Shown here: positions 59,678 through 64,000 of the stretch, piece by piece
Layout of the letters: each line of letters begins with the position of its first letter
How positions within the stretch are numbered: position 1 is the stretch's first letter
From: Emcibacter sp048269205
GTDB taxonomy: Bacteria > Pseudomonadota > Alphaproteobacteria > Sphingomonadales > Emcibacteraceae
DNA: 64,000 nt
Direction: 5' to 3'
Assembly: GCF_048269205.1 (NCBI RefSeq)
Contig: NZ_JBLXJC010000002.1
Coordinates: forward strand, 620,001-684,000
The notes under the pieces: generated by a model
Told to the model about the DNA's origin: nothing
What the model saw: the letters and a program-made list of their open reading frames with translations, nothing else
The model's database searches: none
Position numbers and translations under genes: made by a program

Positions 59678-61033
59678 ATGGATACTCGAACCCTGCATCC
59701 GGTGAACGTAGAGCCGGACTGGCCAAGTGCGCGTCGTGGCTGGTATGCCGTATTTATTCTCACGCTTTCGCTTCTGGTTAATTTCCTTGACCGGGGCATT
59801 ATTGCCCTGCTGGTTCCCTATATCAAAGCGGACCTCGACCTTAGCGACACCCAGCTCAGCCTGATCATGGGATTCGCCTTTGTCATGTTCTATATGTTCG
59901 CCGGTCTGCCCATTGCCCGCTTTGCGGATCACGGCAACCGGAAGAAACTGATTGCGGTCGGCATGGCCCTGTGGGGCGGGGCGACGGCGCTCTGCGGATT
60001 CGCAAAAAGTTTCGGCACCTTGTTCGCCTTCCGTGTTGGAGTAGGTGTGGGTGAGGCCTGCACGGGTCCGGCCAGTTTTTCCCTGCTCGGCGACTATTTC
60101 CCGCCACATAAACTGCCCAGGGCTCTGGCTTTCCTGAATTTCGGTTTCATGCTCGGCACCGGCCTCGCCATTCTGATCGGCGGTACCCTGGTCGGGATTC
60201 TGGCAGACCTTCCGCCTGTTGTACTGCCCGTTTTCGGTGAACTGGCCGTGTGGCAACTGGCCTTTATCCTGGTCGGCATCCCCGGGCTTATCGTCTCCCT
60301 GCTGATGCTCACTGTGAAGGAACCGGTGCGCCGCATCCAGGGCACCCCCCCTGCCATCAGCGAAGTCGTGGCCTTTGTCGTTGAAAAACGCTGGCTTTAT
60401 GTTCCCCTTGTTGTCGGCATTGCCCTCAACACCATCGTTGCCGTCGGACACGGCATGTGGGGCCCGGCCTTTTTCATGCGTACCTATAACTGGTCAGTGG
60501 AAACCGTCGGCCTGGTATCAGGCCTTACCTTTCTGATTATCATGCCCATCGGCGCCACAATCGGCAGCATGCTGGCCGAACGCTGGACAAGACAAGGTCA
60601 CGCCGATGCCAATATGCGGGTGGTAATGATCGCCCTGGTTACCAGTCTGCCGTTCATGATTGCGGCGCCGCTGATGCCCTATGGCTGGATGTCCGCCACA
60701 TTGAATGGCATTGGCATGTTTTTTACCGCACTGCTGTTCGGCCCCCAGAATGCGGCCATCCAGCTGACCATTCCGAATCGCATGCGCGGCCAGATCTCGG
60801 CTTTGGTGCTGTTCGGGCTTAATGTGATTGGATACGGCCTTGGGCCGACCGTTCTGGCCGTCATTACCAACTATGTATTCCAGGACGAAATGCAGATCGG
60901 TTATGCCATGGCCACAAGCTATGCTGTCATCAGCCCGATCGCCCTTTTTGTCCTCTGGCTCAGCATCAAGCAATATAGAGCAACCGTCATGGAACTCCAC
61001 GGCGACCAGTTAAAACCACAACCAGCTGAATAA
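59678..61033 (+). CDS. MFS transporter, spinster-like
   Basis: A 451-residue inner-membrane transporter with 12 predicted helices. The start of helix 1 (FILTLSLLVNFLDRGIIALL), the motif FAGLPIARFADHGNRKKLIA, and RVGVGVGEACTGPASFSL identify the same group as the MFS protein at 54534, though the two differ widely in sequence. ATG 59678 follows GGGAGG. It starts a plus-strand run with two LigD-type dehydrogenases (28 and 23 bp gaps), so its cargo is probably the substrate of those enzymes, such as a beta-aryl ether dimer. Confidence 0.87.
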   Translation: MDTRTLHPVNVEPDWPSARRGWYAVFILTLSLLVNFLDRGIIALLVPYIKADLDLSDTQLSLIMGFAFVMFYMFAGLPIARFADHGNRKKLIAVGMALWGGATALCGFAKSFGTLFAFRVGVGVGEACTGPASFSLLGDYFPPHKLPRALAFLNFGFMLGTGLAILIGGTLVGILADLPPVVLPVFGELAVWQLAFILVGIPGLIVSLLMLTVKEPVRRIQGTPPAISEVVAFVVEKRWLYVPLVVGIALNTIVAVGHGMWGPAFFMRTYNWSVETVGLVSGLTFLIIMPIGATIGSMLAERWTRQGHADANMRVVMIALVTSLPFMIAAPLMPYGWMSATLNGIGMFFTALLFGPQNAAIQLTIPNRMRGQISALVLFGLNVIGYGLGPTVLAVITNYVFQDEMQIGYAMATSYAVISPIALFVLWLSIKQYRATVMELHGDQLKPQPAE

Positions 61034-61061
61034 ATTATCGAATAGACTCAGGAGAATTTGA

Positions 61062-61970
61062 ATGCAGAATCTTTCAGGTAAAACCGCCTTTATTACCGGC
61101 GGCGCCAGCGGCATTGGCCTCGGCATTGCCATGGCCCTGCTTAACCGCGGCATGAATCTGGTGATTGCCGACATCCGCGACGATCACCTCAAGGATGCCG
61201 CAAATGAACTGGGCCAGCCAGATAAAGTGCTGACCCTCAAGTTGAATGTGATGGACCGCGATGCTTTCGCAGCAGCGGCGGATGCCGCCGAGGAACGCTT
61301 CGGCAAGATCCATATGCTGGTCAACAATGCCGGTGTGGCCGTGATAGGTCCCGTGGAAATGGCCAGCTATGATGACTGGGACTGGACCATGGGCGTCAAT
61401 CTGCAAGGCACCATCAATGGCGTTGTGACGATCCTGCCGCGCATATTGTCCCATGGCGAAGGCGGCCATATCGTCAATACAGCCTCCATGTCCGGCTTCC
61501 TGCCCCATCCGGGCACAGTCATTTACACCACGTCCAAGGCCGCCGTCATCGGCATGGCCGAAGCCATGCGTGCAGAACTGGAAGACCGTGGCGTGATCGT
61601 TTCCGCCTTCTGTCCGGGACCGGTTCAGTCTAATATCGCCGAAGCCGGCAAGACGCGCCCCGACGAACTGGCCGACACCGGTTATGCGGAAAGCGACAAG
61701 CGCCGTCAGCAGGGTGGCAACTTCTTCCATCTCTATAAAACCAAGGAAGAAATCGGCGAGCGTGTGGCACAGGGAATCGAGAATGACGAGCTTTATATCC
61801 TGACCCACAGCGAATTCGCCAAGGGTGTCGAAGCACGGACCAGCGCCATGCGCGCTGCCGTACCGGATCACCTGCCGGAAAACGAAGAACTGAAGAAGAC
61901 TTTTGCGCCGCTGTTTTATAACCAGGCTCATGCAGATGAGCTGGAGCGGCAGAAAAAATTAAAGAAATAA
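61062..61970 (+). CDS. SDR, LigD-type Calpha-dehydrogenase paralogue
   Basis: A 302-residue classical short-chain dehydrogenase. Cofactor loop TGGASGIG (about 12-19), acidic Asp in VIADIRDD (NAD preference), NNAGVAV, catalytic Ser in NTASMSG and Tyr/Lys in YTTSKAA are intact. SNIAEAGKTRP followed by TGYAESDKR closely matches the substrate region of Sphingobium LigD, as recalled, which oxidises the alpha-hydroxyl of beta-aryl ether dimers. SD GGAG lies eight bases before the ATG. A paralogue follows 23 bp later; the two may act on opposite enantiomers, as LigD/LigO and LigL/LigN do in SYK-6. Confidence 0.85.
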   Translation: MQNLSGKTAFITGGASGIGLGIAMALLNRGMNLVIADIRDDHLKDAANELGQPDKVLTLKLNVMDRDAFAAAADAAEERFGKIHMLVNNAGVAVIGPVEMASYDDWDWTMGVNLQGTINGVVTILPRILSHGEGGHIVNTASMSGFLPHPGTVIYTTSKAAVIGMAEAMRAELEDRGVIVSAFCPGPVQSNIAEAGKTRPDELADTGYAESDKRRQQGGNFFHLYKTKEEIGERVAQGIENDELYILTHSEFAKGVEARTSAMRAAVPDHLPENEELKKTFAPLFYNQAHADELERQKKLKK

Positions 61971-61993
61971 ACGGAAATACTGGAGAGAGTAAA

Positions 61994-62887
61994 ATGAAAG
62001 ACTTCGCAGGACGTGTTGCCTTTATCACCGGCGGCGCCAACGGCATCGGCCTTGGCCTTGCCCGGGCCCTTCTGGCAGAAGGCTGCAAGGTTGCCATTGC
62101 CGATATCCGCCAGGACAGCATCGACGAGGCCCTGAAAACCCTCGACAATCACAATGTCATCGGCGTGAAGCTTGATGTGGCCTCCCGTGAGGAATTCGCC
62201 AAGGCCGCAGACGAAGTAGAAGAAAAGCTCGGGCCTGTGACCCTGCTGTTCAACAATGCCGGCATCAACCTGTTCCAGACCATTGATGAAAGCAGCTATG
62301 ACGACTGGGACTGGGTGCTTGGTGTAAATCTTAATGGCGTGATCAACGGCGTTCAGACCTTTGTTCCCCGCATGAAGGAGCGCGGGCTTGGTGGACATGT
62401 CGTCAATACGGCCTCCATGGCGGCCTTCCTGTGCGGCCCGGCGCCGGGCATTTACAACACCGCCAAATTTGCCGTACGCGGCCTGTCCGAATCTCTGCGT
62501 TACAGTCTGGCCCCCCAGGGTATCGGCGTTTCCCTGCTGTGCCCAGGCCTGGTCAAAAGCTATATTCATGCCAGTGATTCCGTTCGTCCCGCAAGCCTTT
62601 CCAAAGATGGCAAGCCGATGGAGGAAGAATTCCGCAAGCAGCTTGTCGAGGTGCATAAACTCGGCATGGAGCCGGACGAAGTGGCCTCCAAGGTACTGGA
62701 CGGCATCCGGGCCAACCGTTTCTATATTTTCTCCCATCCCGAATTCAAAGACGAGCTTCGGGAGCTGTTTGATGAAATCCTTGAAGAATTCGTCGAAGGC
62801 GAGGAAATTCCCCCGCACCGGGCCGAGGTCGAGAAAGGACGCCGGGCAAAATACAAGGAAGCCCGCATGGCGGCCCGGGGCGAATAG
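61994..62887 (+). CDS. SDR, LigD/LigL-type Calpha-dehydrogenase paralogue
   Basis: A 297-residue short-chain dehydrogenase starting MKDFAGRVAFITGGANGIG, like LigD. It has Asp in AIADIRQD, NNAGINLF, SYDDWDWVLGVNLNGVINGV (almost the LigD text as recalled), catalytic Ser in NTASMAA and Tyr/Lys in YNTAKFA. After the core comes HKLGMEPDEVASKVLDGI as in LigD. The basic C-terminal tail (RRAKYKEARMAARG) is longer than in the first copy. It ends at a strong terminator, closing the MFS-SDR-SDR transcript, with the LigF-type GST convergent. Confidence 0.87.
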   Translation: MKDFAGRVAFITGGANGIGLGLARALLAEGCKVAIADIRQDSIDEALKTLDNHNVIGVKLDVASREEFAKAADEVEEKLGPVTLLFNNAGINLFQTIDESSYDDWDWVLGVNLNGVINGVQTFVPRMKERGLGGHVVNTASMAAFLCGPAPGIYNTAKFAVRGLSESLRYSLAPQGIGVSLLCPGLVKSYIHASDSVRPASLSKDGKPMEEEFRKQLVEVHKLGMEPDEVASKVLDGIRANRFYIFSHPEFKDELRELFDEILEEFVEGEEIPPHRAEVEKGRRAKYKEARMAARGE

Positions 62888-62910
62888 CCCCTTCCCTTCC
62901 TGACTAAATA

Positions 62911-62948
62911 AAAAAGCCGGGCGATGGTTATTCCATCGCCCGGCTTTT
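62911..62948. terminator. Perfect bidirectional rho-independent terminator
   Basis: AAAAGCCGGGCGATGG (62912-62927) pairs perfectly with CCATCGCCCGGCTTTT (62933-62948) around a 5-nt loop, with an A/T run at each end. It serves both the SDR transcript and the convergent GST transcript. Confidence 0.93.
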
Positions 62949-62965
62949 ATGTAACTACAGTCCTG

Positions 62966-63727
62966 TTATTTCGCGTGACCGGTCCAGGTCCTGAGCGCCG
63001 GGTTGGTATGATCAGGCATTTCCAGCGCTTTCTTCACACCAGGGCGGGCCGTCATGCGATCACGCCATTCCACCAGCTTCGGTGTCCGTTTGGCAATTTC
63101 CATTTCCGGGAACATGCGCTCCACCATCATGCCGCAATGGCAATAGAAATTGATATCGGCCAGGGTAAACATATCGCCGGCCAGCCATTCAGACTTGCCC
63201 AGTTGTTCTTCAACCTTGTCCACAGCCGCCTCGATTTTCGCTGTCGCTTCCGCCAGCTGTTCATCGCTGAAACCGGCCCGGGCGGTTTTCCATTTTTTCC
63301 TCTGGTCTGCCAGGGGAATATTCTCCATCATTTTTTCAAACTCACCGGATTCAATCCCGCGGGCAATCACACCCACCATGCGGTGCCAGCCGTGCATGGA
63401 AACGTGGTTCATGACATGTTCGTCGACGAACTTGTTCCAGTAGCGCATGCGGGCCTTGCCGACAGGATCCAGCGGGCGCAGGGGAATTTCCGGAAAAACA
63501 TCTTCCAGATATTCGTTAATTACCGTCGTATGGGTAATGATATGGCCGTTATGATCCAGAACAGGAACCTGTCCTTCCGGATTGATCTTGATGAACCAGT
63601 CCTGGTGCTGTTCAAACTTGTGCAGATCCACATAAACGCTTTCAAACGGCAGATCCTTTTCCATAAGTGGAATCATGGATTTCAGCGAGTTTGCCGCCGG
63701 TTCCGCATGATAATATTTCAGAGCCAT
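62966..63727 (-). CDS. ligF: Glutathione S-transferase, LigF-type beta-etherase
   Basis: A 253-residue GST. The N-terminal thioredoxin-like domain carries ANSLK (Asn13, Ser14, the GSH-thiol region), FEQHQDWFIKINPEGQVPVL (cis-Pro in QVPV) and TTVINEYLEDVFPE, which match Sphingobium LigF closely as I recall it. LigF cleaves the ether bond of the ketone formed by LigD, with glutathione replacing the aryl ether. The helical C-terminal domain follows (about 95-253). It is two genes from the LigD-type pair and convergent with it. Only one GST is in the window: the companion LigG/NrnA-type glutathione-removing enzyme is not seen. Confidence 0.85.
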   Translation of the reverse strand: MALKYYHAEPAANSLKSMIPLMEKDLPFESVYVDLHKFEQHQDWFIKINPEGQVPVLDHNGHIITHTTVINEYLEDVFPEIPLRPLDPVGKARMRYWNKFVDEHVMNHVSMHGWHRMVGVIARGIESGEFEKMMENIPLADQRKKWKTARAGFSDEQLAEATAKIEAAVDKVEEQLGKSEWLAGDMFTLADINFYCHCGMMVERMFPEMEIAKRTPKLVEWRDRMTARPGVKKALEMPDHTNPALRTWTGHAK

Positions 63728-63730
63728 GCT

Positions 63731-64000
63731 CTATCCTCCAGTTGATATTGTTCCCAGAATGCCGCCATCCACTGCCCAGGCCTGTCCGTTTACATAACGG
63801 GCAGCGTCGGACAACAGAAAGGCCGCCACATTCCCTAATTCCTCTGACGTACCTACACGTCCCTGCGGGGACATGCGGCCTATTATTTTTAATGCTTCTT
63901 CCCGGTTCCCGGGCGAAATCTGATCCACAAGTGTGTCCAGCATTTCCGATTCAATTACCCCCGGCAGAATACAGTTCACCCGGACATTGTGACGAGCCAC
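63731..64000 (-). CDS. Short-chain dehydrogenase, C-terminal part (5' end outside window)
   Basis: The frame is open to the window edge and ends at TAG 63731-63733, giving 89 residues. They are the C-terminal third of a classical SDR: RVNCILPGVIESEM, GRVGTSEELGNVAAFLLSD and YVNGQAWAVDGG. The catalytic Tyr/Lys lies beyond the window. It is 3 bp upstream of the ligF-type gene in the same direction, so the two share a transcript. It differs from the LigD-type copies and looks like the FabG/glucose-dehydrogenase class. Confidence 0.88.
   Translation of the reverse strand: MARHNVRVNCILPGVIESEMLDTLVDQISPGNREEALKIIGRMSPQGRVGTSEELGNVAAFLLSDAARYVNGQAWAVDGGILGTISTGG

Noticed and set aside
1..64000. 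CRISPR arrays, insertion sequences, prophage or integrase genes
   Set aside because: No repeat-spacer pattern, transposase, integrase or terminal inverted repeats were seen. The holin-like protein at 40158 stands among stress genes, not phage genes.

Overview
The window is chromosomal DNA from an alphaproteobacterium. Supporting signs are the gene order rpmH-rnpA-yidD-yidC-engB-argB, the run def-fmt-truA next to dapE-dapD, a short 4.5S-type SRP RNA beside dnaX-ybaB-recR, DUF2336 and DUF1328 genes, and a moderately GC-rich base composition. Housekeeping content and composition look less like a high-GC sphingomonad and more like orders such as Emcibacterales, Kordiimonadales or Sneathiellales; that placement is inference.

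Layout. 1-26.8 kb is mostly housekeeping: end of pheA, ilvD, a LysR regulator, trkH, nudC, SRP RNA, dnaX-ybaB-recR, rmuC, def-fmt-truA, dapE-dapD, a HAD phosphatase, a diguanylate cyclase with a DUF2336 partner, the argB-to-rpmH block, a sensor kinase and a tRNA-Arg(ACG). 27-37 kb holds a MarR regulator, a valine-pyruvate aminotransferase, and a one-carbon module: metF and a LigM-type vanillate O-demethylase on the minus strand, divergent from purU and folD on the plus strand, next to a GntR regulator. An isomerase-like crotonase and a class III CoA-transferase follow. 37-45.5 kb is an envelope and stress region: erythromycin-esterase homologue, small lipoproteins and membrane proteins, AI-2E exporter, Dps-like ferritin, and a KdpD-like kinase with a lone receiver and a convergent KdpE-like regulator.

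45.6-64 kb is the most striking part: an apparent lignin-dimer catabolic island. It encodes a vanillyl-alcohol-oxidase-family flavoprotein with its own cytochrome c and a Tat-exported protein; a TonB-dependent receptor; a lignostilbene dioxygenase (conserving His167/218/284/476 and Phe59/Tyr101/Lys134) coupled to a DUF3237 protein; a tannase/feruloyl-esterase; two MFS transporters; LigW (5-carboxyvanillate decarboxylase), an aldehyde dehydrogenase and an NTF2-like protein in one overlapping operon; two LigD-type Calpha-dehydrogenases; a LigF-type beta-etherase GST; and a further partial SDR.

Read together, the genes suggest uptake of lignin-derived biaryls, cleavage of beta-O-4 (LigD/LigF), stilbene or beta-1 (NTF2-like lyase plus lignostilbene dioxygenase) and 5-5 derived (LigW) structures, oxidation of vanillin-type aldehydes to vanillate, O-demethylation by LigM, and disposal of the methyl group through MetF, FolD and PurU as formate. 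Related operator-like repeats lie upstream of the TonB receptor and of the NTF2-like/MFS pair. Ring-cleavage genes are not in the window. Family assignments rest on motifs and on remembered reference sequences, not on database searches.
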